Shown here piece after piece: positions 1 to 8,229 of a stretch of 31,419 bases of DNA. The DNA lies in contig JAYTVA010000021.1 of NCBI GenBank assembly GCA_043744255.1, positions 1-31,419 on the forward strand, in the 5' to 3' direction. The translations under genes and the position numbers were made by a program. The notes beneath the pieces were generated by a model. That model did no database searches and was not told where the DNA came from. It saw nothing but the letters and a program-made list of their open reading frames with translations. Within the stretch, counting starts at the first letter, position 1. The number at the start of each line of letters is the position of its first letter. The stretch is from UKL13-2 sp043744255. Lineage in GTDB: Bacteria; Pseudomonadota; Gammaproteobacteria; Burkholderiales; Usitatibacteraceae.

Positions 1-210
1 GGTATTGGCGTCGTTACCGCTGGTACCGTCCACATAAAGCGTGCGTCCCGTGCTGGACGGTGGTACCGCCGGAATGGCTGAAGTCCACACCGGCCAAGGG
101 TAAGCATTGGACGACGGTGCTGGACAAGTTTGCGCCTGCGCCAGAAAGGCAGTCAGCACGGAAAAGGCAGCTATCATAAAAGTGAATAGCCGATTTGCAA
201 TGTTTCCCAT
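1..210 (-). CDS. N-terminus of a secreted, probable right-handed beta-helix protein (partial, cut by window edge)
   Basis: Reading the minus strand from the ATG at 208-210 gives 70 open codons running off the left edge. The first ~24 residues form a signal peptide: a short basic start (MGNIANR), a hydrophobic core and a likely cut after AQAQ. The mature part contains YVDGTSGNDAN near residues 58-68, a phrase typical of the first strand of right-handed parallel beta-helix (pectate-lyase-like) surface proteins; that family call is inference from this short piece. A GGAGAAT ribosome site lies just upstream of the ATG, and a strong sigma-54 promoter lies about 60 bases upstream. Location next to an EPS export operon suggests a role in binding, modifying or cleaving the exported polysaccharide. 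Catalytic residues and any PEP-CTERM tail would lie outside the window. Confidence 0.7.
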   Translation of the reverse strand, partial: MGNIANRLFTFMIAAFSVLTAFLAQAQTCPAPSSNAYPWPVWTSAIPAVPPSSTGRTLYVDGTSGNDANT

Positions 211-954
211 CTAGATTCTCCGGAATTGTTTCTCTGTCGAGCCGACCGGCCCGAACTGAAATTTACTTTAGCAATCTGCGGGCCAACTCGTCCCTATCTG
301 GTCGGAACGCCCGTCTAGCTTGGAGGCGAGGTTTTATATCGAGTGGCGAGTGTCGCTAATAGCATACGCTTTTGCAAAGATGGGCACATAGGTTCTGAGG
401 GAAATGCCTAGACGCGGCCTGGGTGACCCGGCGGCATTTGCTAACACCGTCCAAGCCAAGGAGCAAAATAAAAAATCCAGATATCTGTCGAATGGGGTTT
501 CCGTGCGAGCACGGTTCACACGTCACTTGGTTCGAACGATTACATTTGAGGTGTGTGCGGATGTGCACTAGCGTTGTCGGGGTGTGACTGGAGCGCTGTC
601 TAGTAGTGCTGGCGTGGGTCTCAGCCCAATTTGCGCGACGGTGCGGAGAGGAGAGCGGCTGATCGGGCGGGGTGTGGCCTCGACGCCCATACAGCCTCGT
701 CGAGCTGTCGTTCTGACCGCAGCTGTCGCAACATTGAGGGGTTCTTCACCTGCCGACAAAACGTCGGTTACCGGTAAGTCTCGGAAATGTCGGTCGTGGG
801 AGACACGCCGTCTGCGTGCGGTTCACTCCGCTTATCCATCGTCAGTGCCGAATTGCATCGGTCGCTGGCATGACGTCTTTTTCTTGGACGCAGGCATCCT
901 CCGAGCGCGTACGAAAATCCAAGCCACTGACAAGCTCGCAGCCAGTGTCGGCGT
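211..954. other. 744-bp region without a recognisable gene
   Basis: Short open frames exist on both strands, but none has a convincing ribosome site, family resemblance or coding-like composition. The left end holds the sigma-54 promoter. A small hairpin (CCGAC, 5-base loop, GTCGG; 753-767) directly abuts a perfect 10-bp palindrome TTACCGGTAA (768-777). It could be the 3' end of the EPS transcript, but there is no T-run, so it is not a textbook terminator. The remainder may be decayed sequence. Confidence 0.5.
271..286 (-). promoter_or_regulatory. Sigma-54 (-24/-12) promoter for the beta-helix gene
   Basis: The minus strand reads TTGGCCCGCAGATTGCT. The consensus is TTGGCAC-N5-TTGCT: the -24 GG and -12 GC are both present with exactly 10 bases between them, and only the A of GGCAC differs. 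The predicted start of transcription is near 259, giving a leader of about 50 bases that contains the GGAGAAT ribosome site. Sigma-54 control by PrsK/PrsR is known for PEP-CTERM/exosortase genes, which fits this locus; the activator site was not located. Confidence 0.75.
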
Positions 955-2082
955 TTACGGTGATTCGTCGCGTTCCGCTTCATGAGAGCGTATCCAGTCC
1001 ACCAAACTGCGAAACTGCGCGAGTGCTGATGTATTCCCACCTTCGACGCGAAGCAGCATGGTTTCTAGGCGAATCAGACCCTGCTCGATGCGCTGGAGAC
1101 GCTCATTCAGCAGATCCTTACCGCCTTTGCCCCCGATCCGGTACGCTTTCTCCAAGGATGTGTAATCAGTGTCAAGATAGGTTGTGACGCTGCTTGATCG
1201 GTCATCGAATTCACGGGTACCCGCCAACACACCCGATTTGCTTAATTTGAGGGGCGCAGGCTTCGGCGCGCTAGTTTCATCCATGAATTCGGTAGCGATA
1301 TTGATCACGTCTTCGTGTGTGAATGAACGTTTGTTTGCAAGGAAGCCAGACAAGAGGAGGCGATCACAGATGGAGTTGATCCTCCTCGGAATTCCGCCGC
1401 TGGACTCAAAAATTGCCTGATACGCATCTTGGCTAAACGATGGCGAATCCTTCCAGCCCACGCACGTCAGCCTGTGCTCAACATAGCCCTGCGTTTCGTC
1501 GACATCCATCGAACCAATGTGGCATGCCGCAATTACGCGCTGGCGCAGTTGTTGCATATCCGGGCTCTCCAGTATTTGTCGAAACTCCGGTTGTCCGACC
1601 AGAAAGCTTTGCAACAGCGCATGCGTCTCAAGCTGAAAATTTGAAAGCATGCGAAGTTCTTCGACCGCTTGCGGCGAAAGGTTCTGCGCCTCATCCACGA
1701 TGAGAAGGCATCGCTTGCCCTTGGTCGCGGCGGACGTGAGAAACGCCTCAATGGTTAAAAGCAATTGTGATTTTGTTGCGTCCTTAATCTTGATGCCAAA
1801 CGCGGACGCGACCATGCGCAGCATGTCATCTGCACCTAGTTGCGTGCTGACCAAATTCACGGCGATCATTTTTTCCGGGCTGAGGCTACCGAGTAGGTTG
1901 CGGACAAGTGTTGTTTTGCCCGCACCCACTTCGCCGGTAATGACGATGAATCCCTCGTTCTGATGCAATCCATACTCTAGAAACGACATCGCCCGCCGAT
2001 GCTGGCGGCTGCCAAAGTAAAAGGAAGGATCAGGATTGAGCTGGAATGGCTTGTGCGTCAGTCCATAAAAAGCTTCATACAT
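955..2082 (-). CDS. ExeA-like AAA ATPase of the XrtA/PEP-CTERM EPS locus (TIGR03015-type)
   Basis: 375-residue cytoplasmic ATPase. The start MYEAFYGLTHKPFQLNPDP is the hallmark of ExeA/GspA-like ATPases. Walker A is GEVGAGKTT (residues 50-58) and Walker B is LLIVDEAQ (126-133); QLRQRV near 178-183 and GGIPRRIN near 229-236 are the sensor/arginine regions usual for the family. Members sit in exosortase-linked EPS loci and are thought to energise export or assembly; the substrate is unknown. After about residue 270 the protein carries ~105 extra residues, including a helical, coiled-coil-like stretch (LLNERLQRIEQGLIRLETML), longer than the ~270-residue core as I recall the family. It begins 14 bases after the beta-barrel gene stop, so it should be co-transcribed. 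No clear Shine-Dalgarno precedes the ATG. Confidence 0.85.
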   Translation of the reverse strand: MYEAFYGLTHKPFQLNPDPSFYFGSRQHRRAMSFLEYGLHQNEGFIVITGEVGAGKTTLVRNLLGSLSPEKMIAVNLVSTQLGADDMLRMVASAFGIKIKDATKSQLLLTIEAFLTSAATKGKRCLLIVDEAQNLSPQAVEELRMLSNFQLETHALLQSFLVGQPEFRQILESPDMQQLRQRVIAACHIGSMDVDETQGYVEHRLTCVGWKDSPSFSQDAYQAIFESSGGIPRRINSICDRLLLSGFLANKRSFTHEDVINIATEFMDETSAPKPAPLKLSKSGVLAGTREFDDRSSSVTTYLDTDYTSLEKAYRIGGKGGKDLLNERLQRIEQGLIRLETMLLRVEGGNTSALAQFRSLVDWIRSHEAERDESP

Positions 2083-2096
2083 GGCGCAAGAGTACG

Positions 2097-3677
2097 CTAA
2101 AAGCGATACGAATATGTGCCCACCAGCGCATTTTCACTGTACGCGGTGGCGGCGGTACTGCGGAAGCGAACATGTCTTGCGCCAAACGATAATGATGAAC
2201 GTGCGCTCAGCCGGGTAGTAAAAAATAGGCTCTGATAGCGCTCAGTCGATTCTGGATCAGTGCTTACGAAGCTGGTGGTGTGCACCTCCGAGAGCGATAG
2301 CGCGAGCGAACTGACAAGCGACAGCCGATGCGTCCAGGAAAGCCGAGCGGTTTCTCTCCGCACGTCATTGGTAATGGCGAAGCTACCGAAGCCGGATGTG
2401 GTTGCCCCGAGACCGCGGCGCTCATTGCGCAGGTAGTTAACGCTCAGCAGGTTCCTCTGGCCAAGAATTGTGACGGATGCTTCTGCATTTCGATCAATGA
2501 ACGGACGCTCAGCGAGAAAACCGCTATTGCTACTATCGCCGCCTGATGCCCCCGTCTCCTCGACACGGCGACGTACCGCCTGCGCTCTGGCGATCGGGTC
2601 GGGTATGGATGCCGCCAACAAGTCGGCAAGAAGATTGGTCGAGGTGCTCGATGCACTCAAGGCAAGCTGATTGGGGAGCACCGAGACTTCGCGAGTTGAG
2701 GACAAACGCCACGCAGTGAGGGGCGTACGATGATTTAGAAAAACATTGTGTGCTGCGCCGAAGAACCGTGACTCGCTAACCGCCGCAAACTGCGTGCGCG
2801 GGCTTGGAGAATATTCAACACCTAAACCGTATGTCGTCTTGTTGCGCTTGTCGGGGGAGGCAAAATCGGTTTGCTCGCGACCAAGGTTGCCAGATAGGTG
2901 CATCTGCGGATGAACAGCATAAATTAGGGAGCCCGAGACCCGGTCATCGACGCGCGACCCAATAACGTCGTTGCGAATCATTAGGGCGCTGCCATCTACG
3001 ATCCAGTCGAGCTTGGCTGCGGCAGCGGCACTGCGCAATCGACCGATCCACTCGGTCGTGCGCGTTTTTGGAAAACCTACACTTTCCGTTTCCGTCTGGG
3101 TGCCGTTGAGGCGCAACTGGTACCTTGCAATCTCCCCAAAATGCCCCCGGATATACGGCGATACTTGAAGGGTGCGCGTTTCGATGCGGTTGGTGTTCGC
3201 ACTTACAGCGTCTGTTGCAGCGGATGGCGCGAACGCGGAGCGATTTTCTTGCGTAATATTGGCGCGGGTTTCCACAAACAGCCAGTTCTCGATCGCCTCA
3301 ATGGCCAGACGCGACGTTAGAAAGTTGCGTGTTTCGTTAAGGTTTGCTCGATTGCTGTACAAGAGATTTTGCGCGCGGTAGTCAATGAACAGGTTCACTC
3401 TGGGGCCAACGCGCTCGACGCGGATAGCGGGCGTGATACTCGTGACCCAACTGTGCTCTTGATCCGCTTTAGCAGACAGCTCTGCGTTATCTGTGTAGGT
3501 CTCACTGATACGAATTTCCGGCGTGATGCGCCATGTCTGCGCGAGCACGCCATTCGCGATTCCCGCAACCAACAACGCCAACAGCACCGGTGCGAGCCGG
3601 AAGTTCAGGCGAGTGCGTGATGTGTTTGGTGCCGTCTTAGTTTTGTGCGGCATAGCCATATCCATATCCGTATTCAC
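2097..3677 (-). CDS. PEP-CTERM-associated outer-membrane beta-barrel protein (TIGR03016-type)
   Basis: About 526 residues. A signal peptide with hydrophobic stretch APVLLALLVAGIANGVLA ends near residue 46, followed by the mature start QTWRITPEIRISETYTDN. The body is alternating polar/aromatic beta-strand sequence, and the protein ends in YSYRF with a terminal aromatic residue, the usual outer-membrane barrel signature. It is probably the outer-membrane conduit or partner of EPS export at exosortase loci; that role is inferred from context. The longest frame starts at a GTG (3677) with no ribosome site and overlaps the kinase gene by 41 bases. In-frame ATGs at 3665, 3659 and 3653 are alternatives; 3653 gives a more typical short signal peptide. 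The true start is unresolved. Confidence 0.8.
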   Translation of the reverse strand: MNTDMDMAMPHKTKTAPNTSRTRLNFRLAPVLLALLVAGIANGVLAQTWRITPEIRISETYTDNAELSAKADQEHSWVTSITPAIRVERVGPRVNLFIDYRAQNLLYSNRANLNETRNFLTSRLAIEAIENWLFVETRANITQENRSAFAPSAATDAVSANTNRIETRTLQVSPYIRGHFGEIARYQLRLNGTQTETESVGFPKTRTTEWIGRLRSAAAAAKLDWIVDGSALMIRNDVIGSRVDDRVSGSLIYAVHPQMHLSGNLGREQTDFASPDKRNKTTYGLGVEYSPSPRTQFAAVSESRFFGAAHNVFLNHRTPLTAWRLSSTREVSVLPNQLALSASSTSTNLLADLLAASIPDPIARAQAVRRRVEETGASGGDSSNSGFLAERPFIDRNAEASVTILGQRNLLSVNYLRNERRGLGATTSGFGSFAITNDVRRETARLSWTHRLSLVSSLALSLSEVHTTSFVSTDPESTERYQSLFFTTRLSARSSLSFGARHVRFRSTAATAYSENALVGTYSYRF

Positions 3678-4578
3678 CGTGTTTGCCCGGCGCAGCCTGA
3701 TTCAAGAGCATCATCTTCACAGGACACGATTCAATCATCGTAAGCGCGTGCAATACGTCCCGTTGCAACGTTACCCCTGCTCTGACGACGAATACGATTT
3801 GTCCCATATTGGTCGCAAGCACCCGGGATTCAGTGGTGGGCAGGAGCGGCGGCGAGTCGAACAGCACGATCTTGTCTGGGAAACGGTGGCTGATTTCCGC
3901 AAGTAAATCGGTCATCGCGTCGCTGGCGATGAGTTCGGTCGCGTTCGCGTGGGAGGTGCCACTGGTAAGCACCGTGAGCTTTTTTACGCTGGTATGCACA
4001 AGCACTTCATCCAGATCGAGGCTGGGATCCAGAAGCAGATCCTGTAGACCACGATTAGCGGGCAGGCCTAACACGCGCGGGAGAGAGGGGCGCGCAACGT
4101 CAGCATCAACCAGAAGCACGGAGTGATCCATTTCCATTGCGATGCTCATCGCGAGGTTGAGGGTCGAAAAGGTCTTTCCCTCGCCTGGCAGTGCGCTGGT
4201 CACCATCACGAGCTTACCGTCTTTCACCGGTGCCAAGGTTTTGCCCGACGCATTCGCGATCAGCGTACGTTTGAGATTTCGGAATTCCTCGGCAATGCGC
4301 GAGCGTGGATTATCTGGAGTAACAAATCCTTCGGACGCCAACTTTTGCACGTCGAGATCGAATTGAGGCAGGCGCGGTGATTTTTCCGCGCGCGAGTCGT
4401 GATCCAAGTCGGTTGGCTTGCTGCGGTGTGCGGCTTGCACCGACTCCGGGGAGAACGGCGCTGTGATCCTGCGTGCCGCTTGGCGCTCGCGCCCATTTTC
4501 AATATCCGTTGTTGGAATCTCGATGCCGCTTTCGCGCAATTCTTCGAGTCGTTTGGCAGCGCGTTCGATTAGACTCAC
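3637..4578 (-). CDS. EPS/PEP-CTERM locus tyrosine autokinase, BY-kinase fold (TIGR03018-type)
   Basis: 313 residues. It carries the bacterial tyrosine kinase set: Walker A ALPGEGKT (129-136), Walker A' VLLVDADVARPS (154-165) and Walker B IVLFDSPP (237-244). The C-terminal tail EYGYGYGYAAQN has four tyrosines (303, 305, 307, 309), a tyrosine cluster of the type that BY-kinases phosphorylate in neighbouring subunits. It would act with the chain-length protein encoded upstream, cycling phosphorylation to control polymer length and export. Translation starts at GTG, supported by a strong AAGGAGG site 4 bases upstream that follows directly on the stop of the chain-length gene, suggesting translational coupling. 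The N-terminal ~75 residues are a hydrophilic, poorly conserved linker. The Tyr-tail codons overlap the start region of the next gene. Confidence 0.88.
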   Translation of the reverse strand: MSLIERAAKRLEELRESGIEIPTTDIENGRERQAARRITAPFSPESVQAAHRSKPTDLDHDSRAEKSPRLPQFDLDVQKLASEGFVTPDNPRSRIAEEFRNLKRTLIANASGKTLAPVKDGKLVMVTSALPGEGKTFSTLNLAMSIAMEMDHSVLLVDADVARPSLPRVLGLPANRGLQDLLLDPSLDLDEVLVHTSVKKLTVLTSGTSHANATELIASDAMTDLLAEISHRFPDKIVLFDSPPLLPTTESRVLATNMGQIVFVVRAGVTLQRDVLHALTMIESCPVKMMLLNQAAPGKHGEYGYGYGYAAQN

Positions 4579-4588
4579 TTAGCCTCCT

Positions 4589-6154
4589 TCATTCTGCGAG
4601 CGGCCGGGTAACTATCATCAGCAAGGTGAAGCCCACGGCGTAGCTCGCAACCAACGCGAGAAAGGCCGAGGTGAACAGCATCATGCGTTTTCGCGTTTCG
4701 ATTTTTAGCGCAGGGCTCATGACTAACGAAACCGCGCCCAAGATAGGGAGTCCGGTCGCTTCGCTCAACGAACGCCGATCATAAAACGCAGGCCGAATTT
4801 CCCACGCTGCAAATGAGGCTCCAATGCCTGCGGCCAGCGCAAGTAACAGTGTCAAGGGAATCATCAGGCGACGGTTCGGCCATACCGGTCCCGGCGAGAC
4901 GCGTGGCGGCTCGATCAGACGAAAGTCGGCGACGCCCGAAACGGATTGCATTTCGCCCGAGATGCTCACTGATTCCCGTTTAGCGACTAGGCTCTCATAA
5001 TTTTTCTTGATCACTTCGTAGTCACGATTCAACTGCGCGTACTCTGATTCTAGCTGCGGCATCAGAGTCGCGGCGGCTTTGAGCTGATTGTGGCGCGTCG
5101 TGAATTCGGCCACCCGGCTGCGCAAAGATGAGACGCTCGCTTCAGCCCCGGCCAGCGAAACCTTAAGCTGGTCGAGCGCACGCGGCATAGTAGAAACCAC
5201 CGGGCTCACTATCGGCCGCTCGCGCGGTCTTGACGCGACCGCTTGGCGGCGTTGTTCTTCGAGCTCCCTGATGATTCGGTTGGCACCAATCACGTCCGGG
5301 TGGCTTTCCGTGTAACGCTGCAGCAACCCATCGAGGTTCCTGCGCATCGCGTCAAGGCGGGAGTCGAGATCCGAGATCGCCGTATTCGTCACCGGCACTT
5401 GCTGCGCCTGCGCGTTTGCAAAAGGTTCCTCTGACGCGAGACCGCGCCGAAACGCGTCCCGAGTATTCTCGGCTTCGCGTAGTTCGAGTTGCGCTCGGCT
5501 CAATTGTGCCGCCGCGTCCGCAAGTCGGGCAAAGTAGCCTACGCCTTCCCCGGGAGCCATGCCCAGATAGCGGAGCTTGAATTCTTTTAGCCGACCCTCT
5601 GATTCCTGTAGTTTCTTCTCGTAGACAACGATTTGTTCATCGATAAATTTCTTCGCTGCATCGGTTTCTCCCGCCTTGCCCGCCTGGCCTGATTCGATAA
5701 ACATGGAAGTGAGTGTCTCGACCGCCTTCCGTGCGCGCTCGGGTTCAATATCGCGGAAGGAGATGCGATAAACGTTGTCGCCCCCCGCGCCCTTTATGTC
5801 CAAGTTCTTCGTCACTTTCTCGATAAGCTTGTCATATTCTTCTCTGGTCTTCGCAGTCGAATCGAGGCCGACCGTCTGGACGAGCTTTTCCACATTCGGT
5901 CTGGTAATCAGCACCCGGCTTAAGAGCGCAATGCGCGTGTCATCTGCAGGTTGGACCGTCAATCCCTGCATCAGAGGCTTAAGGATTGACGCCGTGTTCA
6001 CGTAAATCCGCGCTCTGGCCTCATAGCGCTCGGGAATCAGCAGGACCACAGCGACGCCGAGGATCGCCGCGCCCCAAGCGACCGCCAGTCCAAGCATGCG
6101 GTAGTGCCACATCCCGCGCAGCGCTAACATCGTCTTTCTAAGAAGTTCGTCCAT
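4589..6154 (-). CDS. Wzz-like polysaccharide chain-length determinant (TIGR03007-type)
   Basis: 521 residues, inner-membrane polysaccharide co-polymerase. A first membrane helix (about 20-40, LGLAVAWGAAILGVAVVLLIP) is followed by the Wzz signature ERYEARARIYVNT. A long periplasmic segment with heptad-like coiled coils spans roughly 165-410. A second helix (about 431-450) carries the family's PPRVSPGPVWPNRRL motif just before it, and a third hydrophobic segment lies near 492-513. The protein would set polymer length together with the adjacent kinase and the Wza-like lipoprotein. The kinase domain is encoded separately here. The gap to the upstream export gene is 72 bases with no obvious promoter, so the genes probably form one operon. 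Confidence 0.88.
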   Translation of the reverse strand: MDELLRKTMLALRGMWHYRMLGLAVAWGAAILGVAVVLLIPERYEARARIYVNTASILKPLMQGLTVQPADDTRIALLSRVLITRPNVEKLVQTVGLDSTAKTREEYDKLIEKVTKNLDIKGAGGDNVYRISFRDIEPERARKAVETLTSMFIESGQAGKAGETDAAKKFIDEQIVVYEKKLQESEGRLKEFKLRYLGMAPGEGVGYFARLADAAAQLSRAQLELREAENTRDAFRRGLASEEPFANAQAQQVPVTNTAISDLDSRLDAMRRNLDGLLQRYTESHPDVIGANRIIRELEEQRRQAVASRPRERPIVSPVVSTMPRALDQLKVSLAGAEASVSSLRSRVAEFTTRHNQLKAAATLMPQLESEYAQLNRDYEVIKKNYESLVAKRESVSISGEMQSVSGVADFRLIEPPRVSPGPVWPNRRLMIPLTLLLALAAGIGASFAAWEIRPAFYDRRSLSEATGLPILGAVSLVMSPALKIETRKRMMLFTSAFLALVASYAVGFTLLMIVTRPLAE

Positions 6155-6226
6155 TTGCGTTCTATTCCCGAATCTGCGTCAGTACGTTCACTGATGAGGC
6201 GCAGAAATTGTGCGGTGCGGACTGCC

Positions 6227-6850
6227 TCAAAACCAACTTTGCGGAATGATCAAAATATCGCCCGGACGCATTTCCACGTTTGCCGAAACATCGCCGCGCT
6301 TAATGAGGTCCTTGACCCGTACCGAATACTGCTTGCCGCCCTCGGTGGTACGCTGAATGCTGGCCGCGTTGCCATCGGCAAAATCGGTCACGCCACCGAC
6401 GGCGATCATCACATCGAGCAAGGTCATTTTTTGTCTATACGAGAGTACCTGTGGTCTGGTCGCCTCACCAACCACGCGAATCTGTTCGCTATACGGCCCG
6501 ACAAACGTGGTGACCAACACCGTCACCACTGGGTCACGAATGACTTTGGCCAGCGCCTTCTCGATGTCACGCGCAAGCGTCGTGGGATCTTTGCCCTGAG
6601 CAGTCATGTCCTCAACCAGCGGTGCCGCGATTTTTCCGTCGGGGCGCACTGGCACCACAGTGGATAATTCAGGGTTGCGCCAGACGACAATATTGAGCGT
6701 ATCCCCGGCACCAATCACGTAGCGGTAGTCGGAAGACGCGGCCGACTGCGGCGCAGGCGGAAATTTCGAGGTTGCACAACCGCTGACTAGAATGGCGGCG
6801 AACGACAAAATAGCCGTGCAAAAATGGCGTTGCGAAATGAGTGCAAACAT
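6227..6850 (-). CDS. Wza-like polysaccharide export lipoprotein (TIGR03027-type)
   Basis: 207 residues. The signal peptide ends in a lipobox LVSG-C (Cys25), so the mature protein should be lipid-anchored in the outer membrane. The polysaccharide export domain begins with YVIGAGDTLNIVVWRNPELS (about 44-63), and an SLBB-type domain (IRVVGEATRPQVLSY...TLLDVMIAVGGVTDFA) follows, ending in RPGDILIIPQSWF. The length matches the short Wza forms found at PEP-CTERM loci. A GGGAGG ribosome site 6 bases before the ATG fixes the start. It is the first gene of the minus-strand EPS operon and would form the outer-membrane channel for the polymer. Confidence 0.9.
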   Translation of the reverse strand: MFALISQRHFCTAILSFAAILVSGCATSKFPPAPQSAASSDYRYVIGAGDTLNIVVWRNPELSTVVPVRPDGKIAAPLVEDMTAQGKDPTTLARDIEKALAKVIRDPVVTVLVTTFVGPYSEQIRVVGEATRPQVLSYRQKMTLLDVMIAVGGVTDFADGNAASIQRTTEGGKQYSVRVKDLIKRGDVSANVEMRPGDILIIPQSWF

Positions 6851-7196
6851 AGAAGGCCTCCCTCAGTGATAGACGAATATTGCCGGGTGCATATTGCCGA
6901 ATCGGGTACGAAAAAACGCTCGTGAAACTAACCGTATTTTCTCGCACTTGCCTCGCGTTAAGTCACAGATTTTGACAATTGCCTGTATCGTATCTGCATT
7001 TTGTAAGAAAAGCTGTGAGAAAGCACACTTTTTGTGAGCCAATCCCCTAATTGCGGGATGCGTAAGTAATGTACGTCGGGAATGCTCATTTCTTTGCGTT
7101 TTACCTTAAGAGCCTCGATTTTTACTGAACCACAGCTGCAAACGCGCCGTCAAACGCCAACTTATACCAATGAACGCCTACAAATCAGACCAACTT
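6851..7196. other. Divergent intergenic region between the EPS operon and galE
   Basis: About 346 bases, AT-richer than its surroundings, which must hold the promoters for both directions. On the plus strand a perfect -35 hexamer TTGACA (6972-6977) is followed after 17 bases by only a weak -10 match (TGCATT). TGTGAG occurs twice around 7013-7038, with CACA-N5-TGTG between. No convincing promoter for the EPS direction was found, and no sigma-54 consensus is present. Confidence 0.4.
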
Positions 7197-8216
7197 ATGC
7201 CACAAAAAATCCTCATTACCGGCGGTGCAGGCTACATTGGCTCACACACCTGCGTCGAACTTCTCAAGCAGGGCGTCGAGATCGTCGTGATCGACAATCT
7301 CATCAACAGCAAAGCCGAGGCGCTCGCGCGGGTCGAGAAAATCACCGCGCGCAAATTAGTTTTTCGCCATGCCGACATTCGTGATCGCGCTGCAGTGAAT
7401 CAGTTATTCAGCGAACACCAGATTGATGCCGTCATTCACTTCGCGGGGCTGAAGGCGGTCGGTGAATCGGTCGAAAAGCCACTTGCTTACTACGACGTGA
7501 ACGTGAACGGCAGCTTGGTGTTGTTTGAAGAAATGGCGCGCGTCGGCGTGAAAAATCTCGTCTTCAGTTCATCGGCAACGGTGTACGGCGACCCGGCATC
7601 GGTGCCGATCAACGAAGATTTTCCGCTCTCGGCCACCAACCCGTATGGCCGCAGCAAGCTCATGATCGAAGACATATTGCGTGACCTTTTTCGCGCCGAT
7701 GCGTCATGGAACATCGCGCTGCTGCGTTACTTCAATCCGGTCGGCGCGCATGACAGCGGCCTGATCGGCGAAGACCCAAACGGCATCCCGAATAATTTGA
7801 TGCCGGTGGTTTCACAAGTCGCTGTCGGCAAGCGCGAGAAAATTTCCGTGTTCGGTAGCGACTACCCGACGATCGATGGCACTGGCGTGCGCGACTACAT
7901 TCATGTGGTGGATTTAGCGCTGGGGCATTTGAAAGCGCTCAATGCGCTTGATCAGGTCGGCGGTCTGATGACATTGAATCTTGGTACCGGCAAAGGCTAT
8001 TCAGTGCTAGAAGTCATTCGCGCGTTTGCAGCGGCGAGCAAATGTGCGGTGCCCTATGCACTGTCACCACGGCGCCCTGGCGACATCGCTGCGTGTTACG
8101 CCGACCCCGCAAAAGCCGCGTCGTTATTGGGCTGGCGGGCAGAACGGGGCCTGCAACAAATGTGCGACGACGCGTGGCGTTGGCAAAGCCAAAACCCGAA
8201 CGGCTACGACCCTTAA
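7197..8216 (+). CDS. galE: UDP-glucose 4-epimerase
   Basis: 339 residues from the chosen start. It interconverts UDP-glucose and UDP-galactose using bound NAD in the cytoplasm. The NAD-binding motif GGAGYIG is at residues 9-15; FSSSATVYGDP holds the Ser/Thr of the catalytic triad, and YGRSK gives the catalytic Tyr150 and Lys154. RYFNPVGAHDSG and GVRDYIHVVDLA are GalE signatures, and the length is normal. I chose ATG 7197 because it places the beta-strand before the Rossmann glycine motif at the usual distance; ATG 7170 in the same frame adds nine unusual residues. Neither has a clear ribosome site. Divergent from the EPS operon, it probably supplies UDP-Gal or UDP-Glc for the polymer. Confidence 0.93.
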   Translation: MPQKILITGGAGYIGSHTCVELLKQGVEIVVIDNLINSKAEALARVEKITARKLVFRHADIRDRAAVNQLFSEHQIDAVIHFAGLKAVGESVEKPLAYYDVNVNGSLVLFEEMARVGVKNLVFSSSATVYGDPASVPINEDFPLSATNPYGRSKLMIEDILRDLFRADASWNIALLRYFNPVGAHDSGLIGEDPNGIPNNLMPVVSQVAVGKREKISVFGSDYPTIDGTGVRDYIHVVDLALGHLKALNALDQVGGLMTLNLGTGKGYSVLEVIRAFAAASKCAVPYALSPRRPGDIAACYADPAKAASLLGWRAERGLQQMCDDAWRWQSQNPNGYDP

Positions 8217-8229
8217 GACCTTTAACGCA

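Noticed and set aside
584..985. 133-residue plus-strand frame in the empty gap
   Set aside because: No ribosome site and no recognisable motif; it crosses into the ATPase gene on the opposite strand.
768..1040. 90-residue minus-strand frame at the end of the EPS operon
   Set aside because: It overlaps the 3' end of the ATPase gene, has no ribosome site and resembles no family I know.
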